A stretch of 45,507 nt of DNA. It comes from Streptomyces zingiberis. GTDB taxonomy: Bacteria; Actinomycetota; Actinomycetes; Streptomycetales; Streptomycetaceae. The notes under the pieces were generated by a model that did not search any database, was not told the DNA's origin, and was given only the letters and a program-made list of their open reading frames with translations. Each line of letters begins with the position of its first letter. Within the stretch, counting starts at the first letter, position 1. Of the stretch, positions 22,998 through 33,918 are shown one piece after another. Location of the stretch: positions 1 to 45,507 of the forward strand of contig NZ_JAATEN010000034.1 of assembly GCF_012034935.1 (NCBI RefSeq), read 5' to 3'. The position numbers were made by a program, and so were the translations under genes.

Positions 22998-24898
22998 GCG
23001 GGTTCTCCTGATTCGTCGTGTACGGCGGGTGCTCCGGAGGAGACCCAGAAGCGGATGCTCTCGGCGAGCACCACGAGCGCGACGGCCACCGCGAGGGCGG
23101 TCAGCGCGAGCGTGAATCCCGGGGCGGTCAGCAGGGCCGCGGCGGTGACCACGAGGACCCGGCCCTCCTGCCCCCCGGCCGCCCGGACCAGCCAGGCCGG
23201 CGGGGCGCCGGTGCCACCGCGGATGCGGTACACCGTGTCGTAGTGATGATAGGCGGCCGCGGCCACCAGCCCGAAGGCCGCGGGCAGGGCGCCGTCCGCC
23301 GCGGAGCGGGCCGCCAGCAGCAGCACGGTGCCGTACTCGGCGGCGCGGAACACCGGGGGGACGAGCCAGTCGACGGGCCCGGTCAGCGGCCGGGCGGTGG
23401 CCAGCCCGGAGAGCGCCGCGTAGCCGAGCGCGGCCAGGACCGGCCAGACGCTGCCGAACGGGGCGAATCCCGCGGTGAGCAGGATCAGCGCGGCGGCGAG
23501 CAGGGCGGCGGCCGGGGCGCCGAACAGCGCGGGCAGCCGGCGGGCGGCACCGCCCAGCGCGGCGGACGCGGCCGAGGCGAGCGGGCCGGAGTCGGCGAGT
23601 TCCGCCAGCGCGCGGGCGGCGCGGCCGGTGCGGGGGCCGCGGCGGGCGAGGGAGCGCAGCAGCCGGCCCGCGGTGGTGTAGCAGGCGGCGAGGGAACAGC
23701 CGGCGAGCAGGGCCAGGAAGACGACGCGGGGTGTGGTGAGTGCCGTGAGGACGGCGATCATCGCCCAGCGCTCCCCGATCGGGAGCACGATCATGCGGCG
23801 GGCCCAGACCGTCCAGCCGACCCTGTCCAGCTTGCCGGAGAGCCCGGCGGCGGGGCCGGTGGAGCCGGGGGCGTCGTGATCGGCCTCGGTGAAGGAGAAG
23901 TCGACCACGTGCCGGACGGTCTGGAGCACCATCGCGGCGAGGGCGAGCACCCATACGTCCACCCCGCCGAGGTCCCAGGGACCGCCGCCGTCACCGCCGC
24001 CGTCGCCGGCGCGGACGGCGCCCACGGCGAGGCCGGCGTAGAAGGCGTACTCCTTGGCCCGGTCGAAGGTGGCGTCGAGCCAGGCGCCGAGGGTGGAGTA
24101 GCGCAGCGCGTAACGGGCGAGCTGCCCGTCGGCGCAGTCCAGCACGAAGGAGAGGAGGAGCAGCGCCCCGGCGGCGACGAAGCCCGGACGGGTCCCGGTG
24201 GCCGCGCAGCCGGCCGCGGCGAGCGCGGTGAGCAGCGAGGCGGTCGTGACCTGGTTGGGGGTGAGGCCGCGCCGGGCGCACCACCGGGCCAGATGGCGCG
24301 AGTAAGGGCTGATGAAGAATGTGGTGAAGAAACCGTCACGCGCCTTCACCGCGCTCCGCAGCCGCACCTGCTCGTCGTCGGTCCCCGCGACGGCGGCGAG
24401 CGCCCGCTCCCGCTCCTCGGGGCCGGTGGCCACGGTGGCGACCAGCACGCCCAGCTCCGGCCGGTGCACCTCTTCACCGGCGGCGGCCAGCGCGGCGGCG
24501 GCCGCCCCGGGCACCGAATCGGTCGCGGACGGCGCGGGGGGCGCCGCCGCGGTGGCGCCGGCGGCCGCGTGGCCGGACGGCCGTACCCCGGAGACCGGTC
24601 CGGCCAGGGCGCGGACCAGCGCGGCCCGCGCGGGCGGCTGTGCCGTGACCGCGCCGGGCACGGCCGCGGCGGGGAAGCGGGGGTCGGTCAGCGCCAGGCG
24701 CAGCGCGTGCCGGTGGGCGACCAGGCGGGTGTCCACCAGGGCGACCCGCTCCCCGGCGGGCAGCTCGCGGACGCGGGCGGCCAGGTCTGCCAGGTCGTCG
24801 CCCTCCGCGGCCGTGACCACGGCGAAGCCCAGCGCCCGGAGGTCGCTGTGCAGCTGTTCCCCGGCGACCGGCGGGCCGGTGAGGATTGCGGTCGGCAG
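22994..24898 (-). CDS. Large CDP-alcohol phosphatidyltransferase protein (DUF5941-like), probable CTG start
   Basis: A 634-residue protein if translation starts at CTG 24898. An N-terminal soluble segment (~1-190) precedes the CDP-alcohol phosphotransferase core. The motif is complete in LDCADGQLARYALRYSTLGA...WLDATFD (~255-280), and many TM helices follow, including a second hydrophobic half from ~410. No ATG/GTG lies upstream of 24820, but the reading frame and a plausible N-terminus (PTAILTGPPVAGEQLHSD) continue to a CTG with AAGGAG (24913-24908) 9 bases upstream. I recall DUF5941 relatives beginning with similar residues. First gene of the glycan operon. Confidence 0.85.
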   Translation of the reverse strand: MPTAILTGPPVAGEQLHSDLRALGFAVVTAAEGDDLADLAARVRELPAGERVALVDTRLVAHRHALRLALTDPRFPAAAVPGAVTAQPPARAALVRALAGPVSGVRPSGHAAAGATAAAPPAPSATDSVPGAAAAALAAAGEEVHRPELGVLVATVATGPEERERALAAVAGTDDEQVRLRSAVKARDGFFTTFFISPYSRHLARWCARRGLTPNQVTTASLLTALAAAGCAATGTRPGFVAAGALLLLSFVLDCADGQLARYALRYSTLGAWLDATFDRAKEYAFYAGLAVGAVRAGDGGGDGGGPWDLGGVDVWVLALAAMVLQTVRHVVDFSFTEADHDAPGSTGPAAGLSGKLDRVGWTVWARRMIVLPIGERWAMIAVLTALTTPRVVFLALLAGCSLAACYTTAGRLLRSLARRGPRTGRAARALAELADSGPLASAASAALGGAARRLPALFGAPAAALLAAALILLTAGFAPFGSVWPVLAALGYAALSGLATARPLTGPVDWLVPPVFRAAEYGTVLLLAARSAADGALPAAFGLVAAAAYHHYDTVYRIRGGTGAPPAWLVRAAGGQEGRVLVVTAAALLTAPGFTLALTALAVAVALVVLAESIRFWVSSGAPAVHDESGEPA

Positions 24899-24913
24899 GA
24901 CGACTCACTCCTT
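24896..24913 (-). promoter_or_regulatory. Ribosome binding site and CTG start of the DUF5941-like gene
   Basis: AAGGAG at 24913-24908 on the minus strand is followed by 9 bases and CTG at 24898-24896. An in-frame TGA lies between them, so no longer frame exists. The first ATG/GTG is 26 codons later and would cut off conserved-looking N-terminal sequence. Confidence 0.6.
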
Positions 24914-25381
24914 GGGGCAACTGGGTTCGGCCGGAACGCGGCCGGGGCAGGGCGCACAGGCCCGTGGGCCGGGGCCCGCCCGCGGCCGGGGCGTGTCGGG
25001 AGAGGCTATCCGATCCCCGGAAGCCGCCGTTCATCGGCCGTTTACCGGGCGGGGCCAGGGGGGAGGCGGGGCTGTCGATCTTGATCATACGGAGCGCCGG
25101 GCGGATGCCGGACCACGGGCCGCGCCGGCCCCGGGCACCCCCGCCGGGCCCCGGCCCGGAGCCGCGCGGAACACCACCGGGCGAACACCCGCCCGAGCGA
25201 AAGCGGCGACCGGGCGGCCCTCCGTCCCGGCGGCCGGCCCCCCGTACCACCGGCCTGCCCGTCGGCGCAGGCAACCGCCGGAGTTTTCACATCATTCGGG
25301 TGTACGTCATGACGGGCGGCGAGGTAACGGACGGGAGGTGTGAGGCAGACTGGTCCCTCATAGCCGACCAGAAGGATGGCC
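24899..25381. other. Divergent intergenic region (glycan operon / idi)
   Basis: About 480 bases between divergent genes, expected to hold both promoters. AT-richer pockets occur near 25078-25095 and 25280-25320. I see no gene and no convincing -35/-10 pair. Confidence 0.5.
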
Positions 25382-26020
25382 ATGCGGACCACACCAGCCA
25401 CGCCGGCGGACACCCGTTCCGCGCCCCCCGCCGGACGCTCCGCCGGGGATGCGGGAGCGGCACCGGAGGACGCCGCCGAACCGATCATGCTCGAACTGGT
25501 CGACGAGGACGGCAGGACCACCGGTACCGCGGAGAAGCTCTCCGCCCACCTTCCGCCCGGCCGGCTGCACCGGGCGTTCTCGGTCTTCCTCTTCGACTCC
25601 GCGGGGCGGCTGCTGATCCAGCAGCGCGCGCTGGGCAAGTACCACTCCCCCGGCGTGTGGTCGAACACCTGCTGCGGCCACCCCTATCCGGGTGAGGCAC
25701 CGTTCGCCGCGGCGGCCCGGCGGACCTCGGAGGAACTGGGTATCTCCCCCTCGCTGATGTCGGCGGCGGGCACCGTCCGTTACAACCACCCCGACCCGGC
25801 CTCCGGGCTGGTGGAGCAGGAGTTCAACCACCTCTTCGTCGGTCTCGTCGACGAGGAGCCGCGGCCGGATCCGGCAGAGGTGGGCCGTACGGCGTTCGTG
25901 ACCCCGGCGGAGCTGGAGCGGCTCCACGGCGAACGGACGTTCTCCGCGTGGTTCTCCACCGTGCTCGACACCGCCCGCCCCGCCGCCCGCGAGCTGACCG
26001 GGCCGGCGGCCGGCTGGTAA
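25382..26020 (+). CDS. idi: Isopentenyl-diphosphate delta-isomerase, type 1
   Basis: A 212-residue Nudix-fold isomerase converting IPP and DMAPP, the C5 units for the nearby hopanoid pathway. The catalytic Cys is in SNTCCGHPYPGE, the Nudix-like segment is AAARRTSEELGI, and the catalytic Glu is in VEQEFNHLFVG. The first ~35 residues are Pro/Ala-rich. Two ATGs are close: 25376 has GAAGG almost touching it, while 25382 places the same site at a better distance, so I chose 25382. Synteny idi/CDP-alcohol genes/hopanoid genes matches my memory of S. coelicolor. Confidence 0.93.
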   Translation: MRTTPATPADTRSAPPAGRSAGDAGAAPEDAAEPIMLELVDEDGRTTGTAEKLSAHLPPGRLHRAFSVFLFDSAGRLLIQQRALGKYHSPGVWSNTCCGHPYPGEAPFAAAARRTSEELGISPSLMSAAGTVRYNHPDPASGLVEQEFNHLFVGLVDEEPRPDPAEVGRTAFVTPAELERLHGERTFSAWFSTVLDTARPAARELTGPAAGW

Positions 26021-26233
26021 CCGGCGGGCGGGGGCCCGCCCGGGGCCTCGGGCCGGGCGGACGGCCGAGCACGGTCCGGGCCACGGGGCACGGGACCCCG
26101 GCCGGCGAGCCTCGACCGGCGACTCACGGAACAGGGCCGACGGGACACCCGTCCATCCGGCGGAGTCCCCGGCCCCGGATCCACCCGCTCGCCCCCGGTG
26201 ACGGTCGCCCTTCCCACCCTCACCGACGGCGCA

Positions 26234-26249
26234 TAGCGTGCTCGCCATG
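26234..26249 (+). promoter_or_regulatory. -10 element of a leaderless promoter
   Basis: TAGCGT at 26234-26239 ends 7 bases before ATG 26247, so transcription should begin at or next to the start codon. The same hexamer at the same distance precedes the EamA gene at 30344. Confidence 0.5.
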
Positions 26250-27128
26250 ACGACGACCTCACCCTCCCCCGCACTGCCCCGGCGCGCCGGCCGGACCTGC
26301 CACAACGCGGTCAACCCGCTCCACTCCGTGCTCTACTTCTCCCCCGATCTGCTGCGGGAGTCGGCCGCCATCGGCCTCGACAGCTTCGCCCCCGCCTATC
26401 TCGCCTTCCGCGCCGCGCCGCTGGGCGCGGTCGGGGCGGGTGTCGTCACCTCCACCTTCAACAGCTTCAAACACGACCTGGTCGCCCGCCACGTCCCGGC
26501 CGTCTGGGAGACCGCCTCCCCGGCCGCGGCGCTCGCGGCGCGGCTGCGCGCCGTCGACGCGACCCTGCGCCGGGTGCTGGGGGACGACGTGGTCACGTCG
26601 CCGGAGATGGCCGAGGCGGCCGGGCTGGCGCTGCGCGCGGCGGAGGCGTGCGACCGGACCGGGCGCCCGCTGTACTCGGCGCACGCCGACCTCCCGGTAC
26701 CGGAGGAGCCGCACCTGGCGCTCTGGCACGCGGCCACACTGCTCCGGGAACACCGGGGCGACGGTCACATCGCGCTGCTCCTCCACGCGGAGCTGTCCCC
26801 GGTGGAGTCCGTGGTCACGCACAGCGCCAGCGGTCGCGGCATGCGGCCCGAGTGGGCCATGCGCATCCGCGGGTGGACGGCGGAGGACTGGTCCGAGGCC
26901 GAGGCGCGGCTGCGCGACCGGGGCCTCCTCGACGCCGCGGGCGAACTCACGCCCGAAGGTGCCGAGTTGCGCAAGACGCTCGAGGAGGAGACGGACCGCT
27001 TGGACCACGCGCCCTACGAGCACCTGGGGGCGGCCGGGGTGGAACGGCTGACCGAACTGGCCTCCGCCTGGCGCGACCGCGCCCTCTCGGGCGGGGCCTT
27101 CCCGGCGGACCTCTTCGGCAAGGGCTGA
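26247..27128 (+). CDS. SCO6745-like actinobacterial protein
   Basis: A 293-residue protein of a conserved actinobacterial family known by the S. coelicolor gene SCO6745. N-terminal HNAVNPLHSVLYFSPDL, the central HLALWHAATLLREHRGDGHIA (~155-175) and a winged-helix-like C-terminal part (TAEDWSEAEARLRDRGLLD...LTPEG, ~210-245) are visible. Biochemical function is unknown to me. No ribosome binding site; ATG 26247 chosen because of the leaderless promoter pattern, with GTG at 26238 as the longer alternative. Confidence 0.85.
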   Translation: MTTTSPSPALPRRAGRTCHNAVNPLHSVLYFSPDLLRESAAIGLDSFAPAYLAFRAAPLGAVGAGVVTSTFNSFKHDLVARHVPAVWETASPAAALAARLRAVDATLRRVLGDDVVTSPEMAEAAGLALRAAEACDRTGRPLYSAHADLPVPEEPHLALWHAATLLREHRGDGHIALLLHAELSPVESVVTHSASGRGMRPEWAMRIRGWTAEDWSEAEARLRDRGLLDAAGELTPEGAELRKTLEEETDRLDHAPYEHLGAAGVERLTELASAWRDRALSGGAFPADLFGKG

Positions 27129-27461
27129 GCCCGGCCGCCGCGCCGCCCCGCCACGCCCGTCGGGCGGGGCCGTGCGGGAAGGCCATGGGCGCAAAGCCGT
27201 GCAGGAGGCCGTCGTCAGAAGCGGTGTCGGGAAACCGTGTCAGGACCGTCTCGGGAAGCAGTCCGGGCAAGCCGTGCCAGGAGAGCGCCGCACGGCTGTT
27301 TGACGCGTCCGTGCGGGGTTAAGCGCAGCGTACGGCCGCACGGACCGGGAAGTTCCGGTCACCGGCGGCCACCGTACCGGCGTTTTCCCAGCCCCCGGGT
27401 CTCACCGGGGGCGGCCGTCCGGACCGGCCGGTCCGGACCGCACACACCAGAGGAGGCCCTC
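27129..27461. other. Intergenic region with terminator and palindrome
   Basis: An 8-bp terminator-like stem (27145-27152 with 27163-27170) follows the SCO6745-like gene. Around 27190-27285 a phrase like AAGCCGTGCAGG recurs in degenerate form three or more times. A perfect palindrome at 27417-27438 precedes the small gene at 27462. Confidence 0.55.
27417..27438. promoter_or_regulatory. Perfect 22-bp palindrome upstream of the LPFR small gene
   Basis: Eleven bases on each side are exact complements with no loop. It ends 12 bases before the AGGAGG of the small gene. It may be a dimeric regulator operator or a 5'-leader hairpin controlling access to the ribosome binding site. Confidence 0.6.
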
Positions 27462-27587
27462 ATGTTCAAGGCCATCGCAGACGCCCTGCGCACCGTCGGC
27501 GGCGCGCTCGCCACCGTGGTCACCCTGCCGTTCCGCGTCGTGGCCAAGCTCTTCGGCGGTGCCTCCCGCTCCACCGGCCGCGCCTGA
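27462..27587 (+). CDS. LPFR-motif small protein
   Basis: A 41-residue protein with a short hydrophobic/amphipathic helix and the LPFR motif at ~22-25 (VVTLPFRVVAKLFGG), ending in a basic Ser/Arg tail. It resembles a small-protein family recognised in Streptomyces by this motif; function is unknown, and membrane association is plausible. AGGAGG lies 5 bases before the ATG. A longer in-frame reading from 27237 runs through repeat-like non-coding sequence and is not supported. Confidence 0.82.
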   Translation: MFKAIADALRTVGGALATVVTLPFRVVAKLFGGASRSTGRA

Positions 27588-27650
27588 TCGCGGGCCGGCT
27601 CCCGGACTCCCGGGGCCGCCCGACGAGTCCCCCGCCCGGCTGTCCGTGCC

Positions 27651-27668
27651 GCCTGCCACAATGCAGGC
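27651..27668. promoter_or_regulatory. Inverted repeat around a possible -10 of tex
   Basis: GCCTGC and GCAGGC flank CACAAT exactly. The hexamer could be a -10 element with the start of tex ~37 bases downstream. An operator or fortuitous dyad are both possible. Confidence 0.35.
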
Positions 27669-27698
27669 TCCAGCACGACGACAAGGCGGAACGGGATC

Positions 27699-30179
<2,481 letters not shown>

Positions 30180-30188
30180 CCACCGCCT

Positions 30189-30225
30189 GCCGCGTGCCCC
30201 GGCCCCACCCGCCGGGGCACGCGGC
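30189..30225 (+). terminator. Terminator after tex
   Basis: A perfect 15-bp stem (30189-30203 with 30211-30225) with a 7-base loop starts 9 bases after the tex stop. Confidence 0.8.
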
Positions 30226-30330
30226 GGGCTCGCGGCCCGGGTACACCCCGGGCCGCCACGGCCGACCGGCCCGGTAGCCCTTCCCGTCCTCACCTGCGGC
30301 TACGGTTTTCCTCCCGTGACGGCGTCCCCG

Positions 30331-30346
30331 TAGCGTGGGGGGGATG
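30331..30346 (+). promoter_or_regulatory. -10 element of a leaderless promoter
   Basis: TAGCGT at 30331-30336 is followed by seven Gs and ATG at 30344, the same 7-base spacing as upstream of 26247. No separate ribosome binding site is needed in a leaderless mRNA. Confidence 0.5.
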
Positions 30347-31288
30347 CCTGAGGAGACCACCGTCCACGCGCCACGCACCTCCGCCTCCGGTGCGGATCCC
30401 GGCCCCGGCCCGTCCGGAGGGCGGGGAACCGGCCGGTTGCGGGCCTCGGGTCTCGTCCTCGGGAGCGCGCTGTCCCTGCAGTTCGGGTCGGCCGTGGCGG
30501 CGCTGCTCTTCCCCCGGGCCGGGGCGCTGGGGGTGGTCACCCTGCGGCTGGTGCTGGCGGCCGTGGTGCTGATGGTCGTCCTCCGGCCGCGGCTGCGCGG
30601 GCACACCCGCGCCGACTGGGGCCTGGTGGCGGCGTTCGGGCTGGCGCTCGGCGGTATGAACACCCTCTTCTACCAGGCGATCGAGCGGATCCCGCTGGGG
30701 GCCGCCGTGACCCTGGAGGTGCTGGGCCCGCTGGTGCTGTCGGTGGTCGCCTCCCGGCGGGCGGCGAGCTGGCTCTGGGCACTCCTCGCCCTCGGCGGGG
30801 TGCTGCTGCTGGGGCGGGGCGGTTTCGACGAGCTGAACGCGTCCGGCGTCGCGTACGCCCTGGGCGCGGGCGCGATGTGGGCGGCCTACATCCTGCTGTC
30901 GGCCCGCACCGGCCGCCGTTTCCCGGGCAGCGACGGCCTGGCGCTGGCCATGGTGGTGGCCGCGGCGGCGAGCCTGCCGCTCGGCGTGGCGAGTTCGGGG
31001 CGGGCGCTGGTCGACCCGGTGACGCTGGGGCTGGGCGCGGCGGTGGCGCTGCTGTCGTCCGTCCTCCCCTACAGCCTGGAGCTGGCGTCGCTGCGCCGTC
31101 TCCCCGCCGCCACCTTCGCGGTGCTGATGAGCGTGGAACCGGCGGTGGCGGCCGTGGCCGGTGCCGTGGTGCTGGACCAGGCGCTGACGCTGATCACAGC
31201 CGCGGCCATCGGCCTGGTGACGGCGGCGAGCATCGGTGCCGTCCTCACGCCCCCGGCACGGGGCCCCGTGGCCCCCGGCGCCCCGTAG
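30344..31288 (+). CDS. EamA-family (DMT) exporter, RhtA-like
   Basis: A 314-residue ten-helix transporter with two EamA repeats (~30-155 and ~165-300). GALGVVTLRLVLAAVVLMVV, NTLFYQAIERIPLGAAVTLEVLGPL (~105-130) and the C-terminal PYSLELASLRRLPAATFAVLMSVEPAVAA (~245-273) resemble RhtA, which exports threonine and homoserine. ATG at 30344 chosen over GTG 30335 because of the leaderless promoter. Convergent with the BCCT gene across a shared terminator. Substrate not assignable. Confidence 0.9.
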   Translation: MPEETTVHAPRTSASGADPGPGPSGGRGTGRLRASGLVLGSALSLQFGSAVAALLFPRAGALGVVTLRLVLAAVVLMVVLRPRLRGHTRADWGLVAAFGLALGGMNTLFYQAIERIPLGAAVTLEVLGPLVLSVVASRRAASWLWALLALGGVLLLGRGGFDELNASGVAYALGAGAMWAAYILLSARTGRRFPGSDGLALAMVVAAAASLPLGVASSGRALVDPVTLGLGAAVALLSSVLPYSLELASLRRLPAATFAVLMSVEPAVAAVAGAVVLDQALTLITAAAIGLVTAASIGAVLTPPARGPVAPGAP

Positions 31289-31393
31289 GGCCGGTCCCGC
31301 CCTCCCCCGAGCCGCACGCAGGCCCCGGCACGCGGACCGGGGGCGTCCCGCCCTCCTCTCCCGCCGGTCCACCCGCACACGCCCCTGAGAAAG

Positions 31394-31440
31394 CAGACGC
31401 CGGGAGGCCCGGGCCGAAGCCCGGCTCCTCCCGGCGTCTG
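31394..31440. terminator. Bidirectional terminator between EamA and BCCT genes
   Basis: A 14-bp perfect stem (31394-31407 with 31427-31440) encloses a further short stem. It sits between convergent stops at 31288 (+) and 31516 (-). Confidence 0.75.
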
Positions 31441-31515
31441 ACACCGGCCGCCGGTCACACCCGCCCGCCGGTCACCGCCGGCCGGCGGAGGGAGGGCGGA
31501 GTCCGGTGGCCCGGA

Positions 31516-33423
31516 TCACGGGGTGCCGCTCGAACCCTCCGGTCCCTTCGCGGGACCCAGGTCCTTCGGGCCGTCCGGACCGGCGGCGGGACCGGAACGG
31601 TCCGGTGCGCCCGGCTCCCCCGGCCCGCCGGTCCCTTCGGACCCGCCGGTTCCGTTGACGCCGTCCTCGCCGCCGGGGCCGATGTGCAGCTCGAAGTCGC
31701 CGGCGTACCGCTCGTGACCGGCGATCACCGCCGTCTCGATCGCCTCCTCGGCGCGCTCACCTCGGACGATCAGCGGGTCGCGGCGCAGGTCCCGCATGAG
31801 GGCGACACAGAGGCCGACCATGACGAACGTGAACGGCGCCGCGGCGAGGATGGTGATGCGCTGCAAGCCGGACAGCGCTTCGTCGCCCCCGCCTCCCACG
31901 AGCAGCATGACGGCCGCGACCGCTCCGGTGACCACACCCCAGAAGATCACGACGGGGCGGGTCGGCTCGATGGAGCCCCGCTGGGAGAGGGTGCCCATGA
32001 CGACGGAGGCGGCGTCCGCGCCGGAGACGAAGAAGATGCCGACCAGGATCATGACCAGCACGCTGGTCGCCGCGGCGAGGGGGTACTCGCGCAGGACGGC
32101 GAAGAGCTGGCCCTCGGGGGTGGACTCGTCACCGAGGCGGCCCGCCTCCTGGAGGTTGATCGCGGTACCACCGAAGATCGCGAACCAGACGAGGCTGACG
32201 ACGCTCGGCACCAGGATGACACCGCCGATGAACTGCCGGATGGTACGGCCGCGGCTGATGCGGGCGATGAACATGCCGACGAACGGCGTCCACGAGATCC
32301 ACCAGGCCCAGTAGAAGACGGTCCAGCTGGAGAGCCAGTCGGCGACGTCCTGGCCGCCGGAGGCCTCGGTGCGGCCCGCGAGCTGCGGCAGGTCGGCGAA
32401 GAAGCCGCCGATCGAGGTGGGCAGCAGGTCGAGGATGAGCACCGTCGGACCGACCACGAACACGAAGAACGCCAGCACCACGGCGAGCACCATGTTGATG
32501 TTGGACAGCCACTGGATGCCCCGGGCGACACCGGACACGGCGGAGACGATGAAGGCCACGCTCAGCACGGCGATGATAGCGACGAGCAGCCCGGTGCCGA
32601 TCGAGTCCATCCAGCCGAGTTCGGTGACACCGCTGCCGATCTGGAGGGCTCCCAGGCCGAGGGAGGTCGCGGAGCCGAAGAGGGTGGCGAAGATCGCGAG
32701 GATGTCGATGACCCGGCCGGCCGTGCCGTTGGCGTGCTTGCTGCCGATCAGCGGCTTGAAGACGGAACTGATCAGTTGCCGGCGCCCGCGGCGGAAGGTG
32801 CTGTAGGCGATGGCCAGGCCCACGACCGCGTAGATCGCCCACGGGTGGACCGTCCAGTGGAAGAGCGTGGTGGACATCGCGGTGCGCATCGCCTCGGCCG
32901 CGTCGGCCGGGTCCGTGCCCGGCGGCGGGTTGGTGAAGTGCGACAGCGGCTCGCTCACGCCGTAGAACATCAGGCCGATGCCCATGCCGGCGCTGAACAT
33001 CATCGCGATCCAGGACACCGTGCGGAACTCGGGTTCCTCGTCCTCGCCGCCCAGCGGGATCCTGCCGTAACGGCTGAAGGCGAGCCACAGGGCGAAGACG
33101 ACGAAGCCGGAGGCGGCCAGCACGAACGCCCAGCCGGCGTTGTGCATCAGCCCACCGAGCATCGAGGTGGAGAGGGAAGCGACCGAATCGGTGGCGACGG
33201 CGCCCCAGACCACGAAGGCGAGGGTGAGCGCCGCGCTGACGCCGAAGACCAGGCGGTCGGTGTGCGGACGGCGGGTCAGATGAGGACTGCCGGGCAGGGT
33301 CGCCACGACCTCATGGAGTGGATGGGGAGCCGGGCCACCATCGGTGGCCTCCCCGTTCTCGCCCTCATGGACGGAATGAGCACCCCTCCTTTCCACCGCA
33401 TGCTCATGCTCCTGCTCCGCCAT
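31516..33423 (-). CDS. BCCT-family glycine betaine/choline transporter
   Basis: A 635-residue secondary transporter of compatible solutes. Twelve hydrophobic helices are recognisable, with the glycine-rich GMGIGLMFYGVSEP (~145-158), WTVHPWAIYAVVGLAIAY (~190-207) and the substrate-site tryptophans in WAWWISWTPFVGMFIARISRGRTIR (~380-404). A ~50-residue hydrophilic N-terminus and a ~70-residue Gly/Pro-rich acidic C-terminus lie in the cytoplasm; in relatives such tails sense osmotic state. ATG at 33423 has AAAGG upstream. Divergent from the MerR gene, with inverted GGTCA motifs in between (33496-33528). Confidence 0.94.
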   Translation of the reverse strand: MAEQEHEHAVERRGAHSVHEGENGEATDGGPAPHPLHEVVATLPGSPHLTRRPHTDRLVFGVSAALTLAFVVWGAVATDSVASLSTSMLGGLMHNAGWAFVLAASGFVVFALWLAFSRYGRIPLGGEDEEPEFRTVSWIAMMFSAGMGIGLMFYGVSEPLSHFTNPPPGTDPADAAEAMRTAMSTTLFHWTVHPWAIYAVVGLAIAYSTFRRGRRQLISSVFKPLIGSKHANGTAGRVIDILAIFATLFGSATSLGLGALQIGSGVTELGWMDSIGTGLLVAIIAVLSVAFIVSAVSGVARGIQWLSNINMVLAVVLAFFVFVVGPTVLILDLLPTSIGGFFADLPQLAGRTEASGGQDVADWLSSWTVFYWAWWISWTPFVGMFIARISRGRTIRQFIGGVILVPSVVSLVWFAIFGGTAINLQEAGRLGDESTPEGQLFAVLREYPLAAATSVLVMILVGIFFVSGADAASVVMGTLSQRGSIEPTRPVVIFWGVVTGAVAAVMLLVGGGGDEALSGLQRITILAAAPFTFVMVGLCVALMRDLRRDPLIVRGERAEEAIETAVIAGHERYAGDFELHIGPGGEDGVNGTGGSEGTGGPGEPGAPDRSGPAAGPDGPKDLGPAKGPEGSSGTP

Positions 33424-33918
33424 GTCTGAAACCTTTCGTTGACCGGGTAACGCGGATGACCGCTACCCATACTCTCTCGTCTCACTCGTGCGGAAGGTCA
33501 CAACAACCTCACAGGTCATACCGTGACCATCGCCGACTGGCGGCCCCGCCACGAGGGCTCCGTCCCATCCGGCCGCTCCGCCCGGCAGCCTCACGCCCTG
33601 GCCGGTAATCGGCGCCGCCGACCCCTGCGGCGGCCGGTCGCGGCCGGCGCGGCGTGCGCGCCCCGCCGGGAACCTCGCGCGGTCCGGCCGGGCCCGGCTC
33701 CGTCCCCCGCGGCCGCCCACCGGACGCGGCAGGCGGCCACCGTGGCGCTCCCGGCGCCGCTCCGTTCCCCGTCGCCCCCGGACCGGGGATCAAGATCAGC
33801 CGCCGGCTGCCCGCCCGAGAGGTTACACACTCCTGGTGGGACAGCAATACTGTTGGGCGCCCGGCCGCCCCAGCCCGGCGGACGGGGAGGCGAGACGTGA
33901 GAGAGTGAGGCGCCGCGG
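33424..33918. other. Divergent intergenic region (BCCT / MerR)
   Basis: It contains GGTCAC at 33496 and a perfect GGTCA/TGACC dyad at 33514-33528 near the BCCT side, which could be an operator. On the MerR side TTACAC (33823-33828) and TACTGT (33848-33853) are spaced by 19 bases, the spacing typical of MerR-controlled promoters. No gene is supported. Confidence 0.45.

Noticed and set aside
27237..27461. Longer N-terminus for the LPFR small protein (start at 27237)
   Set aside because: It would run through the palindrome and bury a perfect AGGAGG 5 bases before ATG 27462.
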